This document shows, piece after piece, positions 11,404 to 22,300 of a stretch of DNA of 64,000 nt (positions are counted from its first letter, which is position 1; the number at the start of each line of letters is the position of its first letter). Under the pieces are notes generated by a model that was given only the letters and a program-made list of their open reading frames with translations, had not been told where the DNA came from and did not search any database. Origin of the DNA: Amborella trichopoda (taxonomy: Eukaryota > Streptophyta > Magnoliopsida > Amborellales > Amborellaceae); contig NW_006499563.1 of assembly GCF_000471905.2 (NCBI RefSeq), positions 1,631,296 to 1,695,295 on the forward strand. The letters run 5' to 3'. Made by a program: the position numbers and the translations under genes.

Positions 11404-11820
11404 TACAGTAAGCGCGAATGGCCCAGATTGAATTTGGGCATTCTATGGCCGATCTGAAGGTCACAACATCATTTCCTGTTTGAATTTTTCATTTTTTTTT
11501 TTCTACAAATTCAAATCACTTGAAATTTTAGGCATGTGTTCTTCTCATCAAGACGCACCTAATAAAAATATAAAAATAATAATTTACAAAACAAAATAAT
11601 CAAAACATCTTTGAAAATATTTTGGGGTATTTTGGTCAATTTATTTCATGTAAACAAAAAAAATTGATATTTTTCTTAGATTCGTCTATTTTTTAAGAAC
11701 ACACGTCTAAAATTTCAAGTTATTTGGATTTGTTAAAAAAAAATTAAAATTCAAACACTACCAGACATCCGTGATCGTCTGATCGGCCCAGATTCAATCT
11801 GGACTGTGGGCTTTACTGTA
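11404..11820. mobile_element. Foldback MITE of about 417 bp
   Basis: The element starts TACAGTAAG and ends CTTTACTGTA. The arms are complementary well beyond this: 'CCAGATTGAAT.TGGGC' occurs on both arms, and so do 'TGTTTGAATTTT' and 'ACTTGAAATTTTAG.C.TGT', so nearly the whole element folds on itself. No coding capacity. No clear target-site duplication could be read. Confidence 0.75.
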
Positions 11821-11865
11821 GCAATACGCACCTGAGCACACAAGATCTTTTTCACATATATATAT

Positions 11866-12480
11866 GGGCAGTGATTTCATGCAACGGTTGTATCATAATA
11901 CAATGCAACGACACTTCTAGAAAACCGTGTTTGTGGTATTTGTTTGACCCAAAATTTTACACACACATTCTCTTCATCTCAATAATCAATCCCAAAAAAA
12001 AAAAAATTCAATTTGAACTATAGATATAGTCAAAATGAGTCCCCTGCAAAACGAATCTAGACTATGGGCAGTGATTTAATGCAACGATTGTATCATAGTA
12101 TAATGCAACGACACTTCTAGAAAGCCATGTTGGTGGTATTTGTTTGACCCAAAATTTTGCACACACTCTTTTCATCTAAATAATCAAAATCCCAAAAAAA
12201 CGATCAATTTGAATGCTAGATATGGTCAAAATGAGTCCCCCGAATGTAGACCATTCATTTGGTGAATTTCAAGATCTTAGCCTTTATAAACTCAAAATCA
12301 TTTATTTATTTTTTTTAACATTATAAATCCATCTAAAAATATTAGAAATAAAAAAATCCTTCTAAACCCTAGATCTAAGCATCTCGCCAAAATGAATGGC
12401 CTTTATTAATTGGGCTAAAAAGTACTTTCTAGATTGTGCTTTCAAATTTTTCTTTTTTGTGATTTTTCGTTAGAATGAAT
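11866..12480. mobile_element. MITE copies in tandem (family also at 36971)
   Basis: The block 'gggcagtgatttcatgcaac' begins at about 11867 and again, nearly the same, at about 12065, with about 190 bp of shared sequence in each ('gacccaaaattttgcacac', 'gtcaaaatgagtcccc'). The second copy continues with the tail shared with 36971-37489, but the matching right-hand inverted end (GCAACCGTTGCATGAAAT at 37489) is missing here. So this is one partial unit followed by one right-truncated copy. Confidence 0.65.
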
Positions 12481-12537
12481 CGAATGTATATTTCAAATTT
12501 TGAATCAAACATATAGAATAGTCACTGTAAACCAATC

Positions 12538-12759
12538 ATGCCTCTCTTCTCCTTTTCTTTTTCTCTCTCTGCACCGTTATCTATGGAGAGGAAGGGGAGA
12601 AGCTACTTCTCAAGAAAGAAAGAAAAAAGGGAGGAAGAGGAGAAGCCATTACCAGAGACGAACTGCATAAAGGCAAGCATTTGGGGTGCAGTTAATGACT
12701 CTCAAGAGCTTTATGGTGAGATGTCAAACTCGGGCTCATATGATGCTCAGAAGCCTTAG
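12538..12759 (+). other. Short open frame, not supported as a gene
   Basis: A 73-codon frame begins in CT-rich sequence and runs through GA-rich sequence, so its composition explains most of its openness. There is no recognisable domain. I keep it only as a landmark. Confidence 0.15.
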
Positions 12760-13760
12760 TTCTAAGTCCTAAAGACCATATTAAGCTTAGTGAACTATAA
12801 TGAACCTAGACCCATTAAATTGTCCCAAGATCACCCAAAACCTATCTTAATACCCCAAGATAGTTATCACAGACACCTCTGGTCCTAATAAATGTTGAAA
12901 ACTAACCTGAACAGTAAAAAAAAAACCTGAAACCAAGACTTTGAAGTCCTGGCCTTATATATCCTTAAAAAATAAATCAAATTTGAATAAATTTGGTCCC
13001 AAATCACATAGGAGGTCACAAGTTTTCCAAAGGTCGAATAATCACCTAAATCTGACTTACCGTTAGAATTTTCAAATTATTCAAAAAAGTAATAGTTTAG
13101 TCCTAAGTAAGACGAGGTGACTCGCGTGAGTTCCTGCAAAACTTTGTCCAGAAAATCTCTTATTTTTTATAACTTTCTGGAAGCTTCTGGGTACTCTAGG
13201 TTAGTTCTTGGACACATAAAACTCTGGGAATTTGGAGAAATTCCTCACATGATCCCTAGTTCCCAAGCCTATATAATCCCTTGATCGCCCTTAGAAAATA
13301 TAACCAAATTCCTGAAAAAACCCTAAAAAATTCTATTAGGCTATAAAGCCCTAGATTAACGAAAATCCCTAAAAACAAATCCTAGGCTAGAGACCCTAAC
13401 TTCAGATTCTTTCAAAATTTCTCTACAAAATGTCCAAAAATCTAAACCCTAAGAACAAGATCTCCTAATTCCAAAATCTTTGAGGCCATTATTCAAGAAA
13501 GCAAGAGAAGACACCAAAGATGTAGATCACCCCATGATCTTGATGCGGACTCTAACTCTAGGTTTCTCAATAATGTGATCTTTCCTTTTTCGTGTACTCA
13601 TTTTATTTGTTTCTTTATTTTATGTACATCTCTTGATTGCTTAGTCTATATTAGAATTCATAGCTTTTTAAAGATTTAGTAGGTGTGAGATTTACAGTTG
13701 GTGTTGTCAGTAGATTAAAAACAAAAAGGTCAAATATGTCAGATCTGTGCAAATTTCAGA
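12760..13760. repeat. Possible LTR or leader remnant of a retrotransposon
   Basis: The region has LTR-like character: a TATA-like 'cctatataatccc' at 13269, multiple 'accctaa' blocks (13320-13450), then a T-rich leader and 'ttggtgttgtcagtag' near 13700. No matching second LTR and no coding domain are visible, so this is a weak call. Confidence 0.25.
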
Positions 13761-13999
13761 TCCATAATTTGAATGACCCCACATTTTTTATTGAGTTATT
13801 AAACTCAACTTGTTTGGCATGAATTTGAGTTGACCTCCCTCAACAATCGTCATTGATTCAAGCATAAACAGTTAAGCGACCACCATGAGGATCACGAGCT
13901 ATGAATCCATACCTCTAGATCGTTAAAAAGCTTCTAGCTATTTTCCAATATTATTTTTCAGTCAAAACAAAAGGCACGGGGCCAAGAATGGTGACTTAG

Positions 14000-14925
14000 T
14001 TTCGACCGATGATACCTGAATGGAGTCAACATAATGTTACAACTTGGAGGGATGCTCTAGAATCTAGAAGTTCTAAAATTAGTAAGACTAAGACATAGTA
14101 TATGTAATACAAATTTAGTAATAATAGGAGTAAATACGAAGAAGCAATTAAGATTGATGGCCAAGAACTACAAAAAAAAACATTTTTAGATTTCTTGGGT
14201 TAATAATCCAGGAAAATTGAGAGATTAATGAAAATGACACGTAAAATTAGAATTGGGTAGGCGACGTGGAGATGTTCAACCAGAATTTTATGTGATCATT
14301 GCATACTAATGACGCTGAAGGGTAAGTTCTTTATAGGGTAGAATGTTAGGCGATCAAAACACAATATACGCATCAAATGAGTATAATAGATATGTGATCA
14401 TTGCATACTAATGACGTTGAAGGGTAAGTTCTTTATAGGGTAGAATGTTAGGCGATCAAAACACAATATACTCATAAAATGAGTATAATAGATATGAGAA
14501 TGTTGAGATGTACAAGAAAGGATAAAATTCAAAATGAATACATTTGAAAAGTTTTAAGTGTGGCACCAATAAGTGATAAGATGAACAAAGATAGATTTAG
14601 GTGGGTTAGCCATGTGGCACATATAGTACAACACTTGTTAGAATATACGAATTAGTTAAAGTGGAAGGCTCAAAAAAAGCTAAGTACAATCTCCAAAAGA
14701 CGTGATTAGAAGTAATGAAAAACGATATTAAGACTTATGATCACACTGAAAGTATGACTCTTAATAGAGTAAAATGGCAAGCCAAAATTTGTTTAGACGA
14801 CCCCAATTGGTTGGAAAAAAACTTTGACAATATTGATAATTCTCAAGATGTTCCTAATAGTTTAGAGCCACGTAATTTGTACTATTTTTTTAGTTTAAAA
14901 TTTTATAGTTATATGTAAAATAGAT
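14000..14925 (+). pseudogene. RTE-type LINE, C-terminal RT remnant
   Basis: The segment 'tggagggatgctctagaatc' (14045) and the codons after it match the copy at 33130 almost base for base. Further on are 'KDKIQNEYI', 'MNKDRFRWVSHVAHI' (near 14580) and, at the end, 'MTLNRVKWQAKICLDDPNW' (14751-14807). All are typical of the C-terminus of plant RTE LINEs. Frames are broken throughout. A 102-bp segment is tandemly duplicated inside (14291-14494). Confidence 0.7.
14291..14494. repeat. Two 102-bp tandem copies inside the RTE remnant
   Basis: 'tgtgatcattgcatactaat' starts at 14291 and again at 14393, and the 102-bp units differ at only a few bases. A 102-bp unit is 34 codons, so the duplication would not have changed the frame. 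It happened after insertion, because the copy at 32.6 kb does not show it. Confidence 0.85.
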
Positions 14926-15791
14926 TTTAAGTCGTCAATGCAATTTTTAACACCAAAATGACATATTTCCATGAACCTTGGGGATGCACCTTACTTGGAT
15001 TGTTTACGGTTGACACGTTATACAAACCACACTCTAATTAAACCCAAAAAAAATTCAATTGGTACCTCCCAAAAGAATAAAGAAAAAATGTAAGAAGATA
15101 AACTCCAACATGACATTAAAAAGAAAGGCCTGATTTTCTTTTAACAGAAAAAGAAGAATTCATTGTCAAGACGAATTTATAGGTACCAAAAGAACCCAAG
15201 CTTAATTGATTAATGATTGATGATTTGCAACATTGCATCCTAGTCTCAATTCCTACCAAGGGTAAAAGCCCTCTCCCAACCGACTCACCCAAAAAAAGAC
15301 AAATTTATAGGTTAATTCAAGATATTATAAGGGCCAAACAAGATTCAGCACAATAATAAGATTTTGCAAAAAGAAAATAGAAAAAAAAGGGAAAAAAAAT
15401 TAAAGTTAAAAAAAAAACTAAAAATTCAAAAAAAATTTCAAAAAAATTTCAAAAAATTTCAAAGAACTTTCAAAAAAAAATTTCCAAAAATTTCAGAAAA
15501 ACAAATTCAAAAAAATTCAAAAAAAATAAGGTTAAAAAAAAAATTAAAGTTTAAAAACAAAATCCGGCCGGAGGACCAGATTTTGATAAAAAACAGATGA
15601 AATTGACCTCCAAAGGATGGGAAAATTTCAAAGACGAAAGCCAAATTTGGAAATTTAAAAGCATAAATTTAGATTGAGTACTGAGTAATATTATTTGTTT
15701 CAAAGATTAAACTGCTTATGTTGAAGGTGGACACGAACACTTATGATACAGCAGCTAACAATTGGAAGTCTAAACTCCCCCCTCCTTCACA
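14926..15791. other. A-rich low-complexity spacer downstream of the G-patch gene
   Basis: The core (15364-15600) is a degenerate run of 'aaaaaatttcaaaaa' units. It yields a Lys/Phe/Ile-only frame that is compositional, not a gene. The bases just left of 15792 are the 3' flank of the G-patch gene; an 'aataat' near 15690 (minus sense) could serve as a poly(A) signal. Confidence 0.5.
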
Positions 15792-16313
15792 CTAAATTGC
15801 AACTTTAGAGAACTTAACCCCAAGCCCTAGAGACTTGGGCCTCTGTATTGCTGCAAGGGGCTCGGTGATCCCCTGACCATCCTTGCCAAGGCCACCCCCT
15901 TCCACAAATCCCATCTTAGCCATCATTCTCGAACCAAACCCTGTAGTATGCATCTCGAAAGTACCCATTTTCGATGAACCCGTGGATTCTTTCTTTTCAG
16001 TAGTTGTTTTTGTCTTGTTAAGATTCCGAACCTTTTCCCCTGTGAAATCTACCTGCATTATGCCACTCGAAACAAAAGCCACAGGCAGACTGGCTTTTTG
16101 GATGCTTTGCTTTCCCCTTCCTTGCTTCTTGCTTCTCATTTCACCACTATCATAAAGGTGGGTTAGGCCTTTCATGGCTCTGTACAAATCGGAATGATCT
16201 TGTGTGGACCTCGCATGAGATCTTAAACCAGCTTTTCTTTTCCTTCCCCCTTTATCCTTCTTGGTATTTTGCTCAACCGTGAAATTAGTGGATTCATATC
16301 CTACGTGCAGTAT
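15792..16313 (-). CDS. G-patch gene exon 8 (G-patch and stop)
   Basis: The last exon runs from acceptor 'ttctttttgcag' at 16314 to a TAG at 15794-15792 and encodes 173 residues. A Lys/Arg-rich stretch (about residues 605-625) could act as a nuclear signal. The G-patch follows with its hallmark glycines in '[19 protein letters not shown]' and ends 'RPKSLGLG' close to the C-terminus. The open frame continues 33 nt upstream of the acceptor; that part is intron. Confidence 0.9.
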   Translation of the reverse strand: MLHVGYESTNFTVEQNTKKDKGGRKRKAGLRSHARSTQDHSDLYRAMKGLTHLYDSGEMRSKKQGRGKQSIQKASLPVAFVSSGIMQVDFTGEKVRNLNKTKTTTEKKESTGSSKMGTFEMHTTGFGSRMMAKMGFVEGGGLGKDGQGITEPLAAIQRPKSLGLGVKFSKVAI

Positions 16314-19300
16314 CTGCAAAAAGAAAACAAAAGAAACAAATAACAAATTAGAGTTACAGCATGAAGTGTCAATTTGGTTGGGAACCCATGTATCTCTAAT
16401 GAATTTAATTTAATTATTTTCAATGTATTCTTAGATTTTGGGGCCTCAATCCTTTGGGCAGAGGTCCAATGCATGAAAGATTATCTGGTATATTAAGAAA
16501 TAAAAAAGGGTTCCTAGACCTAATAGAGTTGTAGCAGGACCTTCCACTTTAACTGCGGGCCCATGTATTTTGGTAAAAGTCTCCCTAATTTTCCATTTTT
16601 CCTCAAATTTGTGGCATTCCTTGAGCCCCAGGGCAGAATTCATATTTATGAAAGATCATATGTTTCCCTTGAAACTTGAATGGTAAGATTTATGCATTTG
16701 GGAAATTTATTTCGCATGTGCCTCATAAAGTACCAAGTGGCATTCACAATTCAGCATTAAATGCAAATTGCTGAAATGAAAAAGCATCATCATCCAAGCC
16801 TCATCCCAAACATTTGGGGTCGGCTGAAAATGTAAAATGCAACACAAAAAAGATAGCTATTACATTAGGCTGAAGAAAATATCTATCACCAGCAAATTAT
16901 GATCTCAACATGCAAAAAACAAACTCTAATGAAAAAAACGCAAGGGCCATTCCTTTTACTTTTTAACCTCTCCAGATTTCCATTTTCCATTTTTCAGCAT
17001 GTCAGAAACACAAAGAATGGCATTCAGATTCCTTTTGCTAACAGCTTCGCATTTCCTTCTTCTAAGTAGAACATATAAAATTCAGTTATAGGAGCCCTTT
17101 TGTGGGACTTGCTTTCCCCATAAAACCATCATGTTACTGCCTCGGATATATAGTGAGGTAGAAAGATCGCTCTAAAATACCAGGAACCCCATAGGACTCT
17201 CCTATACCCGGTGAACCTGCATTTCTCCCATACAACCATGACTAGCACCTCACACTACAATTTGGGAGACTTATCTATTTTGGGTTTCATAACTTGTTAT
17301 TTCATCAGGTTGATAATATACTGATCAAACTGAGTTTATGATCCTTCTGAGGCTCAAGTGTTTTTAGATGATTGAATGCTTAATGAAGTCCCGACAAGGT
17401 TTAATGAAGTCATCAAGAGAGACTTACCACATGTCTACTACTCTCACTAACACCCGAACAACCAATAGTCCCTCAATGCCACAGGCTAGTAACTGCATCA
17501 ATCATCTCCCTGCCACCTGCCTCTCACTTTTCACTCCCTGCATGCTACCAAATCAATGAAACATGCCGCCTTTTTTCTCAAAACCATCCATTTACTGAAC
17601 CAATTAAATTGAACAGAGTCAGTGATAACATTGTTCAACTACTGTATTGGTCCCTAAGCGCAACCATTGGCAACTCGTACAAAGGACAACCACCCTTAAT
17701 TTCTCTTCTAAAACAGGGAAAGTTAATCCACCTTATACATTTTCTTGCCATGCCCTTCCATAAATATCCCACCACTACTCTAGACTGGGTTTCTCTACAA
17801 AGTGATCCACCCTAATCCTCATTAACTGCCACCATGTGGATCCACCAACATAACCCTGATCATCTATCCTTTCGGGTCTATTGCAAGGCTCATCCAAAAC
17901 CATACCACTCCACTAACACTTTGATGCAGGCCAATATTATTCTCATTTTTATTCAATTTTGAATGATGTATAATTTAATTTAAGTTTTTGGGTTTATTTT
18001 TTAGGTTTTTAGGGATTTTAGGATATTTTTTTATATTTTATATACAATTCACGGGCTATTAATCACGGGTATTGTTCATGAGTACTATTCACATGTACTA
18101 TTTATGGGTTACTAGTCATAGGGGTAAATTTGTTATGAATTGAGTTTAAGTTAGGACTTTTTGTGTCATTTTTAATTCTTGTATGGATATTTAACATCTT
18201 TAAACATTAAATTATAATATATATGAGGTGCATGGGGCCTTGAGATGGTCATCCACATGATTTTCAGAAATTAAAAGAGAAAGAAAAGCTTCAGCTTTTG
18301 GAACCCTAGCTTGAGGTGAGGATTTCTCCAACTTATTGCTTGTGTTTGGCATCAAAATCTTGTTCTTTCCGTTATTCTGCAAATTTCTCCTACATCAATT
18401 AGTATTGAATCTAGGGTTTACTTCAGCTTCAGCAACAAAGTCAGGAAGTTACAATCGTGTTAGGCTTTGCTGATTTTGGCCCAAGTTTTACCAAATCATC
18501 CTAGATCTTGTTGTTTTTAGTGAGTTTATGTTTTATTATATGCCAAGGGTTTGTGATTTCCGTGAACCTTTGGCAATAGGAGAGCCTGTTGGGGGTGGGA
18601 AGGGGGATTCATAGACCCACTTTGCAATCCTATATATGAAGAAATTAAGGAACTTGAAAGGTAAGTTCAACGGCCTAAGCTTTTATTTTTAATTCTGAAA
18701 ATCATGTGGAATGACCCTCGCAAGGCCCCACACACCTCTTATGTATTATAATTCAATGCTTAAAGACATTAAATGTCCATACAATAATTAAAATGACCGA
18801 AAAAATTCTTAAGTTACACACAAAATTTGTAATGACAATTTTACCTCTGTGAACAGTAACTCGTGGGCATAATTTAAAAAAAAAAAAAAGTAACTCGGGA
18901 GCAGTACCCATGAATACTAACTAGTGAATCGTAAATTGGAATATAAAAAAAAAATCCTCAAACTAAAAACTAAAAAATCCTAAAAATAAATCCTAAAACT
19001 AAATATATCATTTGAAATTGAATAAAAATTTAAAATGAGAATAATATTGGCATGCATTACCAATCTTAGAAAACATGATATTTACCACTTTTGATGAAAT
19101 TTGTAGGTCCTACTATTAGGTACACCAAGAGGAGAGTAGAATCTTCCTCAATGTTCAAAAAAGCGGATTCGGACACCTAGGCAATTTGGGTGCCTGGCCG
19201 CCTAGGCGATCGAGCGGGCGCCCAGGTACAGGGCGCCCTCACCAAAACCAAACCCATTAAGGCACTAACTATTACGTTACAATAAGACTTAAATGAATAA

Positions 19301-22300
19301 TTGACTATTACTTTACAATAAGACACTAACTATTACTTTACAATAAGACTTAAATGAATAACTGAATATATAAGACATTCTAAAACATTAGTTTCACTTT
19401 CACATAAGACTTAACCCATTAAGATATCACATAATCAATTATTCATCAAATAAGCCAAAATATAAAATAAAAATAGAATATCAAAATAAAACACATTGTA
19501 CAAAAAAAGAATCAATTATTCATAAAGACGATATATGCTCAATTTCAATTCCCAAGTGAGAAAAAAATCAATAAATTACCAAAAAAATCAATCTTTTAAT
19601 TACAAACATGAAAACATATCGTAAAAAAAAAAAAAGTAAAAGAAAAAGCATATGATACATAACATAATATGTTGTAGCAAAATAAAATCAAAACCTTATT
19701 TCAAATATGATAATACTTTAAAAATATCAAAATCAAATCGATGTCGGTGCAAACCTTGTCTATTGGGTCACCAAAAGTTTTCAAAACCAACTATTAGAAG
19801 CTCCAAATCCACCCACGAACTATTGCCTTTGTTTTGGGAAGAAATCAAAACAATAAAAAATTTATCGATCTTTCGAAGAATCACAAAAAAATGGTTTTTG
19901 AGAGGTTCTTCTCACCCTAAAGGCCACGGATTTTCTATTTGGGGGAAAAAATTACATATTTTACCCCCACCCGAGGTTTTTTTCCACTGCCCGCAAGTTG
20001 TCACAGGGCAAAAATGCATATTGCCCACGCCCAGACTGCGCCTAGGTGTTTTTTAAATTTTTTCGCCTAGTCGGTTGGGCGGCCGAATTTTCGAACATTG
20101 CTCTTCCTTAACCACATTAGTGGAAAAATTTCCCAATAAGACAAGGAACTCATTCTGAAGAGAATCAGAACAAGTTGGGAATGAATTCTCTCCCAACATG
20201 GAACCAAATTCTGGAAGCACGGTTGCCAGCCAGATTAGATGGAAGACAATTACTTATTACATTTAGTGATTGAGTAGGAGAATCATACTTAATTTTGCAA
20301 AATTGGAACAACTACATAAGGATATGTTCAAAGATTTCCCTGATTTCCCTGTGATGCATATCAATTATGAAATCCTCTAAAAATTCCAGAAAAGAAAATG
20401 CTAATCTAGGATACAATTAGTGCAATGCATTCTAGGTTATTTGCTTAGTAGGGTGGATTGCTGTCAGTGTGAGACTCCGCATCTTTTAATAAATGGGTCT
20501 TCTAAAGGTTTCTTTAGTGACAAGTATGAATGAGAAAGAGAATTCCCACTTCCTTTTCTATTTACAATTGCGCTAGAGGCATTTACTTCTGTGAAGGGAG
20601 GATTGCTCATTGAGTTTACAGTGGTTATCTTCAGTTCTCACGGCACTTATTTCAGGCAAGGCTAAGAAAGGAGCCTTCTTGGATTGCTAATTGTGTAAGC
20701 CCTTCGTGGATTCAAAGGAGGCTCCTCTGTTTCAAGTGCTATGGCTAATTCTTTTTCCACTACAGGGCAGATAAAGAAGATAATTCTTAAAGACCAAATC
20801 AACAGGGAGACCATCTCAATAATGGGGTTTCTCAATTTACAAACATCTACAATGTAATGAAGGCCACAGGAGATTGTCCAGGACGTACTTCTCCTTAGCT
20901 GCTTTTGTTAGGGAGCATGGTCAGACTTTCTAACATTCTTTGGCACACTGATTGGGTAATACCAGAATGTCTAGTAAGGCTCGTCACTTTTCAGACTTCT
21001 GATCCCCTAAGCCAGTTCTTTCCCTTGGAGTATAGGGAGAAAACAATAGCCCATCCAGAGAAACCCAAAGGGAAAACACGAGTGGTTAGATAGTACTAAA
21101 CATGATATATCTGGGGATCTGATTAGGCAGCTGGTAGGGAGTGTGGAAGGAAGATCTAGCCCAGGAATTACGAACTCTTGCTTGCAAAGAGGCGGCCCTA
21201 AATAAATTGGTGGAACTGAACACAGGGAAGTAGATTAATCAATGACAATATCAATGGAGCTAAAAGCCTTTGTTGCATTCATTGGTAAACATGTTCCACC
21301 AAGGTCAAAACCAGAGCTCTTTTTTATGGCATCAAGCTCTTTATTATGGATTCAGGAGCATAGAACATACTGCTCTTGCTTCTTAATTCGGAACGTGGAT
21401 TAGCTCAATGTGAGCCTAAGGGCTCCAGAAGCCTCACCCAGCACATGGAACATATGGATATATCCAACAGATCAATGACATTATTAATACCCAAGAAATC
21501 TCCTTTCAGAATGTTCACTGGGAATCTAACAAAATCTCTGATTAGTTGGTGCATGGGTCTTAAGTTTCAAGTTGAGAAGGTAGGAATAGATCTCATCCCT
21601 TGAATATATATTTGGGTTCAATTTTCATGCAACTTTCATGTGCTGCTCCTCTCCCCTCAGAAATAGTGATCAGAATCGGAACCCAGAGTCCCAGTGATGT
21701 ACCCAAATTAACGATATCTATGATAGATTAATGTCACTTTCACGATGATCATCCGAGCCTAATCCCAACAACTAGTGTCACTTTCTGAACCCATATATTC
21801 TCTAATTGTGTCCATCTCAAACAAGCATGGTCGCCAGGTCAATCATATGAAACACCGCACCGAGATACGTGAAAAGATTTCTCATATTAATAGAAGTGCC
21901 TCATTGCCCGAGACGGGCTAAGGCAAGCACAAAAAAAGTGAAACTCTGCAAAGCCATAGTACAATATACAAGATGGTGATAAGAAAAAGCTAATTAAATT
22001 ATAAGATCTATAGAAAGACAGTATCAATGCAATGAGGATAATGGAGGCAATGACAACATGCTAGAAAGTCACAGACATGCAGAAAGATATGATGGCTAAG
22101 GACATACCTTCTCCAGTCGAAGTTGATCAGTAGCAGATGGCATACATGTCCGAGCCGTACGTGACACAACTACAAACCTGAAAGACAATAAATGCAGCCC
22201 AACAGCTGGAATCAGTGCATCGATCATAGGAATCCTCAAAAAACACATGCGACCTATGCACAAAGCAGACACTCTCAAAAATGTCATGCATGCACACAAT

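Noticed and set aside
15364..15600. Lys-rich 78-residue frame
   Set aside because: Its amino acids reflect an A-rich degenerate repeat; no domain.
15792..16346. Treating the G-patch frame as a 184-residue stand-alone gene
   Set aside because: A good acceptor lies at 16314 and the phase joins exon 7, so the first 11 codons of the open frame are intron and this is only the last exon.
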